A DNA stretch of 64,000 bases from UBA969 sp041694635 (GTDB lineage: Bacteria > Planctomycetota > Planctomycetia > Gemmatales > Gemmataceae). The position numbers and the translations under genes are program-made. Shown here in pieces: positions 38,037-46,281 of the stretch. Within the stretch, counting starts at the first letter, position 1. Every line of letters starts with the position of its first letter. The stretch lies in contig JBDNHI010000143.1 in assembly GCA_041694635.1 (NCBI GenBank), positions 31,444-95,443 of the forward strand, in the 5' to 3' direction. The notes beneath the pieces were generated by a model, which saw nothing but the letters and a program-made list of their open reading frames with translations, had not been told where the DNA came from and made no database searches.

Positions 38037-38777
38037 TTATCGAGATTTTAAACTAGAAAGCCCACCATCAACAGCGATAGTTTGCCCAGTAACCCAGGAA
38101 TTAACAGGATCTAGAAACCATAATATTGCAGAAGCAATATCTTGAGAATTCCCAATTTTACCCAAAGGATGCATCGAAATGGAAGCTTTCAGCGCATTTT
38201 CGTTATTGGTAATCGATTTTGTAAGTGGTGTGTCAACGAGGCCAGGTGCAACGCAATTAACTCTAATTTTTTTTGGCGCATAGGTTGCTGCTGCTGATAA
38301 TGTTAACCCAATAATGCCGGCTTTCGCACAAGAAATACCTTCGTGATTAGTAAGTCCAATTTTGGCTGCTGCTGATGAGACCAACACTATTGAACCACCT
38401 TGACCCATCATAGCCTTAGAACAACTTCTAACAGTTGCAAAAGAAGTGGTAAGATTTGCTTGAATAACATTTAAGTAATCTTGTTCCGAAGTAATATGAG
38501 CGGGCTTAAGTAATAATGAACCACAACAATTTACAACACCATCTAGTTTTCCAAACTTATCTAATGTAAACTCAACCAAAGAATCCATCTGTGAAAAATT
38601 TGATGCATCTAATTGAAAAAAAGGATAATCATATTCAGATGATAATGATTGAAGCTTATCAATATTTTTACCAGCCATTACAACTTGGGCGTTTTTTTGC
38701 TTAAGATTACTACAAATAACAGAGCCGATTGATCCATAAGCGCCAATTACAATAAATACACCATCAGAAAAAAACAT
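38037..38777 (-). CDS. SDR family protein lacking the catalytic Tyr
   Basis: 246 residues with Rossmann nucleotide motif GAYGSIG (about residues 13-19), Ser region VLVSSAAAK, then NHEGISCAKAG, in which the usual Tyr-x-x-x-Lys has Ile in place of Tyr (ISCAK). The C-terminal APGLVDTPLT and VDGGLSSL segments are normal. The catalytic Lys is present but the proton-donating Tyr is missing, so either another residue takes over or it has lost reductase activity. I recall similar NHEAIAAAK-type proteins in other bacteria, so it may be a distinct clade. It lies 61 bases after the sigma factor gene, probably in the same operon. Confidence 0.85.
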   Translation of the reverse strand: MFFSDGVFIVIGAYGSIGSVICSNLKQKNAQVVMAGKNIDKLQSLSSEYDYPFFQLDASNFSQMDSLVEFTLDKFGKLDGVVNCCGSLLLKPAHITSEQDYLNVIQANLTTSFATVRSCSKAMMGQGGSIVLVSSAAAKIGLTNHEGISCAKAGIIGLTLSAAATYAPKKIRVNCVAPGLVDTPLTKSITNNENALKASISMHPLGKIGNSQDIASAILWFLDPVNSWVTGQTIAVDGGLSSLKSR

Positions 38778-38838
38778 AATAAAACTTTCATACCAAAGTT
38801 TATGAATCAGTAAATGAACTCAATGGGAAAAGTGTAAC

Positions 38839-39639
38839 TTAATCTGAATCATTAGGAACTAAAACTTTTCGTAATTTATCAAGTGCAGTAAACTGAATTT
38901 GCCTAACCCTTTCCTTTGAAAGCTTTAAAATCTTACCTACTTCTTCAAGGCTGCTGAGAGGTTTGTCACCAAGACCAAACCTCTCGGTAAGAATCAATTT
39001 TTCTCGATCATCTAAAATAGAACAATCTTTAGCAAAATACCTATCAAGAATGGCAAGAGAAGAACTCTGTGAGAAAGGCAAAGATTGAAAATTGGAATCA
39101 AAGTCGCTGCCCATAATGTTATCTAAAGAATCACAGCTAACTAATTTGTCATTAGTGTTCTTATGATTAAGCCTTGAAAGTGCGCGCATTAAGCAAGTAA
39201 ACGCATAGGTACTAAAGCGAATTCCTTTCCATGGATTAAATGCTGCTACTGCTTGAATTAAAACTATTGTACAATTACTTGTAACATCATCAGCCATGAA
39301 TCGCATAGGAATCCATTTATTAACAGCTTTAAAAACAAGCTTACAATTGCCACTAACTACTAAATTTCTAAGAGAGAAGTAAGCTTCTTTCCAGTAAAGC
39401 TTTTTTGTAATATTGGCTTCTTTAAAAAAGCGAAATCCAGCATAATGCATTCTTTTAGAAATATCTTTGGTAATTTCCTCTGGCATAAACGAAGCAGAAT
39501 GATCTAATTTAGTAAAATTTGATGGATGAAAACTTAAAGGTGCTTTTTTTGAATTAAAAGACTTATCCATAATAAATTTGACGCCATAATTTGATTCAGG
39601 TATTTTGTTATTGGAAGAAACTGGACTTGTAGTAATCAT
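38839..39639 (-). CDS. sigma-70 family RNA polymerase sigma factor
   Basis: 266 residues. Region 2 is seen at about residues 90-170: LVFKAVNKWIPMRF, then an AFNPWKGIRFSTYAF core matching the sigma-70 region 2.3-2.4 signature. Region 4 is near 215-260: LTERFGLGDKPLSSLEEVGKILKLSKERVRQIQ, with a complete helix-turn-helix. A full region 1.1 and a standard region 3 are not evident. Against RpoD (YATWWIRQAITR), the region 2.4 equivalent reads YAFTCLMRALSR, so -10 recognition should differ. AAGGAG is 6 bases before the ATG. Divergent from the B12-binding regulator, with shared operator repeats between them. Confidence 0.9.
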   Translation of the reverse strand: MITTSPVSSNNKIPESNYGVKFIMDKSFNSKKAPLSFHPSNFTKLDHSASFMPEEITKDISKRMHYAGFRFFKEANITKKLYWKEAYFSLRNLVVSGNCKLVFKAVNKWIPMRFMADDVTSNCTIVLIQAVAAFNPWKGIRFSTYAFTCLMRALSRLNHKNTNDKLVSCDSLDNIMGSDFDSNFQSLPFSQSSSLAILDRYFAKDCSILDDREKLILTERFGLGDKPLSSLEEVGKILKLSKERVRQIQFTALDKLRKVLVPNDSD

Positions 39640-39672
39640 TTGAAACTCCTTAGAGAATAGAAAAATATTACT

Positions 39673-39691
39673 AATCGTTCACATCGTTCAC
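39673..39691. promoter_or_regulatory. tandem ATCGTTCAC repeats at the sigma gene start site
   Basis: Two perfect adjacent 9-bp copies, 39674-39682 and 39683-39691, with a leading A at 39673. They lie directly downstream of the -10 of the sigma-gene promoter and so cover its start site. Candidate operator of the divergent MerR/B12 regulator. Found by eye; binding not shown. Confidence 0.7.
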
Positions 39692-39694
39692 CTA

Positions 39695-39723
39695 ATATTA
39701 GGATGATGAAACGGTTGTGTCAA
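39695..39723 (-). promoter_or_regulatory. consensus sigma-70-type promoter of the sigma factor gene
   Basis: Minus-strand TTGACA (39723-39718), 17-base spacer, then TAATAT (39700-39695); all -35 bases and five of six -10 bases match consensus. The -10 is inside the 10-bp palindrome CTAATATTAG (39692-39701). The start codon is at 39639. The strong core promoter flanked by repeats suggests repression as the control mode. Confidence 0.75.
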
Positions 39724-39731
39724 TTAAAATA

Positions 39732-39749
39732 AACGATTTGAACGATTTT
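39732..39749. promoter_or_regulatory. tandem AACGATTT(G/T) repeats upstream of the sigma gene -35
   Basis: Two adjacent 9-bp units, AACGATTTG and AACGATTTT. Their core AACGAT is the reverse complement of ATCGTT in the repeats at 39674-39691. The pair starts 8 bases upstream of the -35 element, so promoter and both pairs form an inverted arrangement about 58 bp centre to centre. Confidence 0.7.
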
Positions 39750-39790
39750 TTTTTATGTTTACATCAAATTATGCTGTTTACTTGTTAATC

Positions 39791-39822
39791 TGATATATTA
39801 TCTGAATAGTTTTAACGATTTG
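39791..39822 (+). promoter_or_regulatory. extended -10 promoter and AACGATTTG site before the B12-type regulator
   Basis: TGATATATT (39791-39799) fits an extended -10 element (TGn followed by TATATT) on the plus strand; no good -35 is visible. A single AACGATTTG lies at 39814-39822, 10 bases before the regulator start codon, where a bound protein could block transcription or translation of its own gene. Confidence 0.5.
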
Positions 39823-39832
39823 AGCCTATTTT

Positions 39833-40738
39833 ATGGAAATTGATACACTTTTATCGACCCAAACTGCAGCTGAAATGCTAGGCGTCAGTGTTTCCACCGT
39901 TAAAAGGTGGGTTGATGACGCCATACTTCCTGCTCATAAATCACCCGGCGGGCATCGTAAAATCTTACTTAATGATATTATTAGGCTTTCTAGAAATGGT
40001 ACCCTACCGCCAGGTGACTTTAGCAGGATGAAGGTCAATTCATCAGTTACAGAGTCAAAACTTGATGTTTCTAGTGATCTATTTTACCAAGCCATTAGAA
40101 GCCAAAGTGATCTTTCTGCCACTAATCTTCTTGTTTCTGCTTACAGAAGCAAAATTCCTTTAACATCAATTGTTGACAATATTATTCAACCAGCGATGGC
40201 CAAGATTGGTTACGAATGGGAGACCGGTATACTTCCTATTTTCTTTGAGCATTGTTCAACCCAAATTTGTTTAAGCGCTATCTTGGAACTGCGCAGTCTC
40301 ATAAGTTCCACCAGTGTAAGTGAAAAACCGGTTGCTATTGGGGGTTGTTCCAAGGGAGATCAACATCTATTGTGTACCCTTCTTGTTGATATAGTGTTAT
40401 TAGACTTAGGTTGGAAAACGATCAACACTGGCGCAAATACGCCCCTTCAGTCATTCTTTGATGGCATCGATTTTTATAAGCCAAAGGTTGTTTGGATGTC
40501 CGTGACTAGTATTCCAAATATTGAAGATTTTTTAGAAGATAATCAAAAATTGTTTGAAAAAGTTTGCCAAAATCACTCAGTATTAATAATGGGTGGACAA
40601 GCATTGACCCTTGGGGTTCGCAAAAAACTTAAGTTCCATTTCTATGGTGACACAATGACCCACCTGGGCGCCTATGCTAGCGGTTTAGTCCCTTTAATTG
40701 GCTTACCCCAGCGTGGACGACCCTCCACATCTGCTTAA
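39833..40738 (+). CDS. CarH/LitR-like MerR-family regulator with B12-binding domain
   Basis: 301 residues. An N-terminal MerR/excisionase-type helix-turn-helix (residues 5-55, SVSTVKRWVDDAILPAHKSPGGHRK) is followed by a four-helix bundle containing W129-x9-E139-H140. In CarH this W/EH set caps the upper face of adenosylcobalamin. A Rossmann-like cobalamin domain follows, with D176-x-H178 (GDQHLLC, usually DxHxxG), the lower cobalt ligand. The position after the Trp is Glu130, whereas the light-state ligand of Thermus CarH is His there. Family members bind DNA as tetramers in the dark and let go after light breaks the Co-C bond. Divergent from the sigma gene. Light sensing is inferred. Confidence 0.85.
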   Translation: MEIDTLLSTQTAAEMLGVSVSTVKRWVDDAILPAHKSPGGHRKILLNDIIRLSRNGTLPPGDFSRMKVNSSVTESKLDVSSDLFYQAIRSQSDLSATNLLVSAYRSKIPLTSIVDNIIQPAMAKIGYEWETGILPIFFEHCSTQICLSAILELRSLISSTSVSEKPVAIGGCSKGDQHLLCTLLVDIVLLDLGWKTINTGANTPLQSFFDGIDFYKPKVVWMSVTSIPNIEDFLEDNQKLFEKVCQNHSVLIMGGQALTLGVRKKLKFHFYGDTMTHLGAYASGLVPLIGLPQRGRPSTSA

Positions 40739-41390
40739 GAATATAGTTTTCTTGCAATTAATACGGATCGTAAAGTTTTGATACCATATTTTTTATTTTG
40801 AATATTTTAATCTTCATTTAAATTAAACTTGTTTCAATTTAAAATCGTTTTTTTATATTTCTGATTAAGTTCCGTTTTAATAATTACATTTTTGCAAAGT
40901 CTAAAGTGATTTGATTATCCTGTGCCAACACCATTTTAACCTTTAATTAATTGTTTTATTTTGTTAGTTAAATGGATTATAATAATCACAGCTTCTTTAT
41001 GTTGACTGCAATAAAAGTAAAAGCCATAATGACACCACAATAAACAAACTTAGTTGAGGCCATTATTGAACCTAACTCTTTTAAATTTTTTGAATCTTTT
41101 TCGAATGACCATTCATCAAGAATCAGTCTTAGATTATAATTGGAATTTAAGACCAAGCCTTGCTCAAAAGTTGTTTAAATTTCAGAACATTGGTAAGGCA
41201 AATAGAAAAAGAAATTAAAGCTTGATAATTTTGAACAATGTACATAACGAATAAATTTAAAGATAGATTTTAGGAAGAGCGAATTTTGGAACACATTATA
41301 AATTTGCTAACGGTTGATTTTAGGCTTACCAGTGTTCGGCACGCCACTATTATTATAGAAATTATTTCTAAGGATTGATTGGTGCAAACT
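40739..41390 (+). other. 650-bp non-coding region with a predicted promoter
   Basis: Very AT-rich stretch between the B12-type regulator and the PSCyt1 gene with no frame longer than a few dozen codons that looks real. A plus-strand promoter is plausible at TTGACT (41002-41007) with 17 bases to CATAAT (41025-41030), about 360 bases before the next start codon, so a long leader or a small RNA is possible. I see no recognisable riboswitch. Confidence 0.4.
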
Positions 41391-44300
41391 ATGAAATCTA
41401 GAAGAACTTTTATTCAAAATTTATACTTAATAATTTGGTTAATTGTATTTTTATATTATCAGCCATCGCTTTATTCATCTGAAATTGATTTTAATCGACA
41501 AATCCGTCCTATCCTATCTGAAAACTGCTTTCAATGCCACGGTCCCGATGAAAAACATCGTAAGGGCGGTTTAAGGCTCGACACCAAGGATGGCTTATTC
41601 GCCTTAAGTAAGTCAGGTTTTAAAAATATTTCTCCGGGAGATGCCAATAAAAGCGAGCTTATCCATAGAATTGATGGCATTAATGAGGAATTGATGCCGC
41701 CAATTAAATCGGGCAAAAAACTTTCGCTGGAACAAAAGTTTCTTATAAAACAGTGGGTTAATCAGGAGGCAAAATATGCAGAGCATTGGGCTTTTATCTC
41801 TCCAAAGAAACCACCACTTCCTATGGTTATTAACAAAAACTGGGTACAAAACCCAATCGATTCATTTATTCTCCATCGACTTGAGCAGAAAAAAATCTCG
41901 CCCTCCTCTTCAGCCACTAAGGAAACTTTAATCCGCAGACTTTCTCTCGACCTTATCGGCTTACCTCCAACCCTTAAACAAATTGATGATTTTGTTGCTG
42001 ACCAATCTCCCGAAGCTTATGAAAAAGTTGTTGACCGTTTGCTTGGTTCAGATCACTTTGGCGAGCGTATGGCTATGCAGTGGCTTGATTATGCAAGGTT
42101 TGCAGATAGCAACGGATTTCAAACCGACACCAGTCGAAGTATGTGGCCTTGGAGAGATTGGGTTATTAATGCATTTAATACAAATATGCCTTTTGATCAA
42201 TTTACTATTTCGCAAATTGCTGGGGATATGCTTCCCAATGCAACTAAATCTCAAATTCTTGCAACTGGATTTAATCGTAATCATCGACTCAATGGCGAAG
42301 GTGGAATTATTGCGGAAGAATGGCGCATTGAAAATGTGATCGACCGGGTTGATACTACTAGCCAGACTTGGCTTGGTTTAACTCTTGGCTGCGCAAGGTG
42401 TCACGACCATAAGTATGATCCTATTTCGCAAAAAGAGTTCTACAACTTTTTTGCATTTTTCAATAATTTACCCGAAAATGGCGCTTTAGGTGGCAACAGA
42501 AATGGGGGTAATACCGATCCAGTTGAAGTTGTTTCCTCCCCAATACAAGAAAAAGAAATAGCTGATTTAGAACTTGTTGTCAAAGAGCAAGAAAAGAAGA
42601 TTGTTTTACTAGAAAATAAAATAGATGTATTAATTCAAGCATGGGAGAAAGAGTTTAAAGAAAAGATAAAATCAACCGATTCGGTTTGGTCGCAATTAAA
42701 CCCTTCTCAGCTAACTTCACTTGGAATGGCGAAGTTTTCAAAATTGCCTGATGATACCTATTTAGCAACGGGGAAAAATCCTAACCAAGACACTTATACT
42801 TTTTTAGCACCTTTGGCAAAAGGTAAATTTTCTGGCCTACTTCTGGAATGTTTTCCCGACCCCTCATTACCAAATCAAAGTCTGGGTCGGTTTAGTAATG
42901 GAAATTTTGTACTTTCAAAAATTGATGCCGAAGTTTCTTCACCTTTTTTAAATAATCCAATTAAAATACAATTCCAAAAAGCTTTCGCAGATTATTCTCA
43001 AAAAAATTGGGATATTTCTAATGTTCTTAAAAATAATCCAGCCATAGGTTGGGCTGTAGATGGACCCACGCGCAGAGAAAACGTGAAAGCAATGTTTATT
43101 GTCTCTCATTTAATTGATGTGCCTGAAAAAGCAATGATACAAATTAAACTAATTCATGAATCCTTGGCGCAACATAATATCGGTCGTTTTAGGTTAAGTT
43201 TTTCATCTGCATCTCCAGAGTTGTTAAGTTTAAAAGATGTACAAGTTCCACTTATAATTTCGCAAATTCTTGAAACCGAACCCAGCAAAAGATCATTAAT
43301 ACAAAAGAATGAATTAAAGAAATATTTTCGATCTTCTGTTCCAAACGAAATTAATCTTGCAGAAGATCATTTGACTGCAAATAAAAAGAAACTTGCTGAT
43401 ATTAAAAATAACCTTCCTAGTGTAATGGTTATGAAGGAAGGGTCTCCACGAGAAACCTTTATGCTCATTCGAGGCGAATACGATAAGAAGGGGGAAAAAG
43501 TTGGTTTTGGCCTGCCCGCTATTCTTCCACCCCTCCCAAAAGATAAACCGATGAATCGACTTGGGTTGGCTTATTGGATGGTGGACCCTTCTAATCCCCT
43601 TACCTCCCGAGTTTGGGTAAATAGAATGTGGGAGAAATTTTTTGGTTCTGGCCTTGTGAAGACAAGTGAAAATTTTGGTTCTCAATCTGAATTCCCTTCT
43701 CACCCAGAATTGCTTGATTGGCTTGCAAGTGAGTTTATGAGCTTGAAATGGGATATTAAAGCTATGCACAAATTGGTCGTGATGAGTGCTACCTATAAGC
43801 AGTCTTCAAAAGTTTCTCCAAAGGTTCTTGAATTTGATCCTGAAAACCGTTTGCTTTCTTGGGCACCTAGATTCCGACTTCCAGCGGAAATTGTTCGCGA
43901 CCAAGCACTTTATACCAGTGGTTTGTTAGTCACCCAGATAGGGGGACCTTCGGTTCGCCCTTATATGCCTTTAGGAGTTTGGGATGAAACTAGCGTCTAT
44001 GGAGATTTAAGAAATTATAAACACGATAAAGGAGATTCTCTCTATCGCAAAACTATGTATACTATTTGGAAAAGAACTGCTGCGCCTCCAACGATGCTCC
44101 TGTTTGATGCGCCAAATCGTGAAGCTTGTAGCATTAAGCGATCAAGAACTAATACGCCTCTTCAAGCATTAGCGCTCCTTAACGAAATCACTTATATTGA
44201 AGCTGCAAAAAAACTTGCAGAAAAAATGATCCTTGAGGGTGGTAGTAATGACGAGTCTAAGTTAGCTTTCGGTTTTCGAATGGTTACAGGGAGATCCCCA

Positions 44301-44501
44301 GACCCCTCAGAATTAAATATCCTTAGTAAAGGGTATTTAAAAGATTACTCCTTTTTTAAATCAGAGCCAGATAATGCCAAAAGCCTTATTTCATTAGGCG
44401 AAACTTTAAATAATTCCAAGCTTGATATTACCGAATTAGCAGCATTTACCTTAACTGCTAATGTTCTTTTCAATCTCGATGAAGTTGTAAACCGCGAATA
44501 G
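41391..44501 (+). CDS. PSCyt1 / DUF1549 / DUF1553 secreted protein
   Basis: 1036 residues from ATG 41391, with an N-terminal hydrophobic signal. A cytochrome-like motif ENCFQCHGPDEKHRKGGLRLD (about residues 40-60, one CxxCH site) marks PSCyt1. It is followed by DUF1549 (NPIDSFILHRLEQ; LIRRLSLDLIGLPPT) and a second conserved pattern LGCARCHDHKYDPISQKEFY. After a charged spacer with some coiled coil comes DUF1553 (NPLTSRVWVNRMWEKFFGSGLV). This combination is a hallmark of Planctomycetota and usually travels with a DUF1501 gene, as here. Exact substrate unknown; complex polysaccharides are suspected in the literature. Confidence 0.92.
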   Translation: MKSRRTFIQNLYLIIWLIVFLYYQPSLYSSEIDFNRQIRPILSENCFQCHGPDEKHRKGGLRLDTKDGLFALSKSGFKNISPGDANKSELIHRIDGINEELMPPIKSGKKLSLEQKFLIKQWVNQEAKYAEHWAFISPKKPPLPMVINKNWVQNPIDSFILHRLEQKKISPSSSATKETLIRRLSLDLIGLPPTLKQIDDFVADQSPEAYEKVVDRLLGSDHFGERMAMQWLDYARFADSNGFQTDTSRSMWPWRDWVINAFNTNMPFDQFTISQIAGDMLPNATKSQILATGFNRNHRLNGEGGIIAEEWRIENVIDRVDTTSQTWLGLTLGCARCHDHKYDPISQKEFYNFFAFFNNLPENGALGGNRNGGNTDPVEVVSSPIQEKEIADLELVVKEQEKKIVLLENKIDVLIQAWEKEFKEKIKSTDSVWSQLNPSQLTSLGMAKFSKLPDDTYLATGKNPNQDTYTFLAPLAKGKFSGLLLECFPDPSLPNQSLGRFSNGNFVLSKIDAEVSSPFLNNPIKIQFQKAFADYSQKNWDISNVLKNNPAIGWAVDGPTRRENVKAMFIVSHLIDVPEKAMIQIKLIHESLAQHNIGRFRLSFSSASPELLSLKDVQVPLIISQILETEPSKRSLIQKNELKKYFRSSVPNEINLAEDHLTANKKKLADIKNNLPSVMVMKEGSPRETFMLIRGEYDKKGEKVGFGLPAILPPLPKDKPMNRLGLAYWMVDPSNPLTSRVWVNRMWEKFFGSGLVKTSENFGSQSEFPSHPELLDWLASEFMSLKWDIKAMHKLVVMSATYKQSSKVSPKVLEFDPENRLLSWAPRFRLPAEIVRDQALYTSGLLVTQIGGPSVRPYMPLGVWDETSVYGDLRNYKHDKGDSLYRKTMYTIWKRTAAPPTMLLFDAPNREACSIKRSRTNTPLQALALLNEITYIEAAKKLAEKMILEGGSNDESKLAFGFRMVTGRSPDPSELNILSKGYLKDYSFFKSEPDNAKSLISLGETLNNSKLDITELAAFTLTANVLFNLDEVVNRE

Positions 44502-44540
44502 AATTTATCTAATGCATTAAGAAATACAGGAAATCAGTTT

Positions 44541-45986
44541 ATGAATCTTAATCCTCTCCTTAGTTTACAAGATTGTTTAAACCGAAGAACTTTTTTTAAA
44601 GGTGCTTCCTCGGTAATGTCTTCAATGGCAATGAATTCATTGTTACCAACTAATTTGCAAGCCGATGGAATTAAAGTTGCACCAGATATTTTGCCTAAAG
44701 CTAAAAGAGTAATTTATTTGTTTCAATCTGGAGCTCCTTCTCAGATAGATTTGTTTGATAACAAACCTGCGATGATTTCAAGAAAAAACGAAGATCTTCC
44801 AGATTCAATTAGAAAAGGTCAACGGCTAACTACTATGACTTCTGGGCAATCAAAATTCCCTATTGCTCCTTCTATTTTTAAATTTAATAAATGTGGAAAT
44901 TCTGGGATGGAATTAAGTGAACTAATTCCAGGAATCTCTTCAATTGCTGATGAACTTTGTCTTGTTCGATCAATGCATACAGAGGCTATAAATCACGACC
45001 CAGCTATTACTTTTTGTCAAACAGGATCGCAACTTGCAGGAAAACCTAGCATTGGTTCTTGGGTCGGTTATGGTTTAGGTAGTGAAAATAAAGAACTACC
45101 TGCTTATGTTGTGCTTACCTCTTTTGGGAGCGGTAGGCCAGACGATCAACCACTTTATGACCGTTTGTGGAGTGCCGGTTTTTTGCCTTCGAAGCATCAA
45201 GGTGTAAAGTTTCGGAACAAAGGGGATGCTGTTTTATACCTTTCCAATCCTCCAGGAATTGAACCCTTAATTCGACGCAGTTCTCTCGACAGAATTGCTG
45301 CTCTTAATAAAAAACATTTTGATATCGTTGGTGACTCCGAGATTCAAACTCGCATTAGCCAATATGAAATGGCTTTTAGGATGCAGTCTAGTGTTCCAGA
45401 ATTGCTTGATATTTCAAAAGAACCCAAACATATTATGGACCTTTATGGTCCTGATGTTTTAAGGCAAGGTAGTTATGCATCTAATTGCCTACTAGCTAGG
45501 CGACTTGCTGAACGCGATGTGCGTTTCATTCAGCTTTTTCATATGGGTTGGGATCACCACGGTGGATTGCCGAATGCAATTAAAGGTCAATGTAAAGATA
45601 CCGATCGTGCAACTGCAGCTTTAATAAATGATCTAAAACAGCGAGGACTTTTGGAAGATACTTTGATTGTTTGGGGTGGCGAGTTTGGAAGAACGATTTA
45701 TTCCCAAGGTGGTATTACTGAAAATAATTATGGAAGAGATCACCATCCTAGGTGTTATTCAATATTATTAGCAGGGGCTGGCGTCAAGAAAGGTTTTACT
45801 TACGGTTCTACTGATGATTTTTGTTATAATGTTACAGAAAATCCCGTAAGTGTTTTTGATTTAAATGCGACAATATTACATTTATTAGGTTTAAATCACG
45901 AAGCCTTAACTTTTAAATTTCAAGGGCTGAATGCTAAACTTACTGGGGTAGAGCCCGCTAAAGTTATTAAAGCAATTTTATCCTAG
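44541..45986 (+). CDS. DUF1501 protein, Tat-type signal
   Basis: 481 residues, partner of the PSCyt1 gene 39 bases upstream. Near the N terminus is NRRTFFKGASS followed by a hydrophobic stretch, compatible with twin-arginine export. DUF1501 has an alkaline phosphatase/sulfatase-like fold; signatures seen are YLFQSGAPSQIDLFDNKP, the HMGWDHHGGLP block and WGGEFGRT with GRDHHP near the C-terminal third. Whether it hydrolyses sulfate esters is not established for the family. AGG is positioned before the ATG. Confidence 0.9.
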   Translation: MNLNPLLSLQDCLNRRTFFKGASSVMSSMAMNSLLPTNLQADGIKVAPDILPKAKRVIYLFQSGAPSQIDLFDNKPAMISRKNEDLPDSIRKGQRLTTMTSGQSKFPIAPSIFKFNKCGNSGMELSELIPGISSIADELCLVRSMHTEAINHDPAITFCQTGSQLAGKPSIGSWVGYGLGSENKELPAYVVLTSFGSGRPDDQPLYDRLWSAGFLPSKHQGVKFRNKGDAVLYLSNPPGIEPLIRRSSLDRIAALNKKHFDIVGDSEIQTRISQYEMAFRMQSSVPELLDISKEPKHIMDLYGPDVLRQGSYASNCLLARRLAERDVRFIQLFHMGWDHHGGLPNAIKGQCKDTDRATAALINDLKQRGLLEDTLIVWGGEFGRTIYSQGGITENNYGRDHHPRCYSILLAGAGVKKGFTYGSTDDFCYNVTENPVSVFDLNATILHLLGLNHEALTFKFQGLNAKLTGVEPAKVIKAILS

Positions 45987-46185
45987 AGAAAATTTTAAAC
46001 CCACTACCTTCTAATAATGCCAATAGTTATTATGTTAATAGAATAATAGTTAATCTCCCATCGCGCTGATAGTTATGGTGTTTTTTAAAACACTAAGACT
46101 TCATTTGTTAATTTCCTAAAACCTATTTTATTTGATTAGGATTTATTGCTCTAATTTAGTTGTTCTAAGATTTTTATTTAAACTT

Positions 46186-46281
46186 ATGAGAAACAATATG
46201 AATGGTAATTCTTTGGAAAATGATATTCAGTTTCTTGGAAAATTGCATGGGGATTCTATTTTAAAACAAGCTGGTAAGTAA
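46186..46281 (+). pseudogene. ppc: N-terminal piece of phosphoenolpyruvate carboxylase ending at an in-frame TAA
   Basis: From ATG 46186 (or ATG 46198) the frame encodes a sequence resembling the first helix of PEP carboxylases (DIQFLGKLHGDSILKQAGK) and then meets TAA at 46279-46281. The same frame continues beyond the stop with AFDLIEDIKTKSKEIRK, which matches the next part of the family, and merges with the long open frame at 46381. The stop replaces what is usually a Glu or Lys codon and could be one base change. No frameshift is needed. Confidence 0.8.

Noticed and set aside
39673..39822. Short repeats considered as a CRISPR array
   Set aside because: Units are only 9 bp, directly adjacent, with no regular spacers; they fit operator half-sites better.
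43314..43769. 151-codon minus-strand frame
   Set aside because: Lies wholly inside the PSCyt1/DUF1549/DUF1553 gene on the other strand and has no ribosome binding site or family resemblance.
41391..45986. PSCyt1/DUF1549/DUF1553 plus DUF1501 pair as a novel system
   Set aside because: Though unusual outside the phylum, this pairing is abundant in planctomycete genomes and so not new.
46078..46093. GTGTTTTTTAAAACAC palindrome before ppc
   Set aside because: Stem of six to seven A/T-rich pairs with almost no loop and no T-tract; too weak for a terminator.
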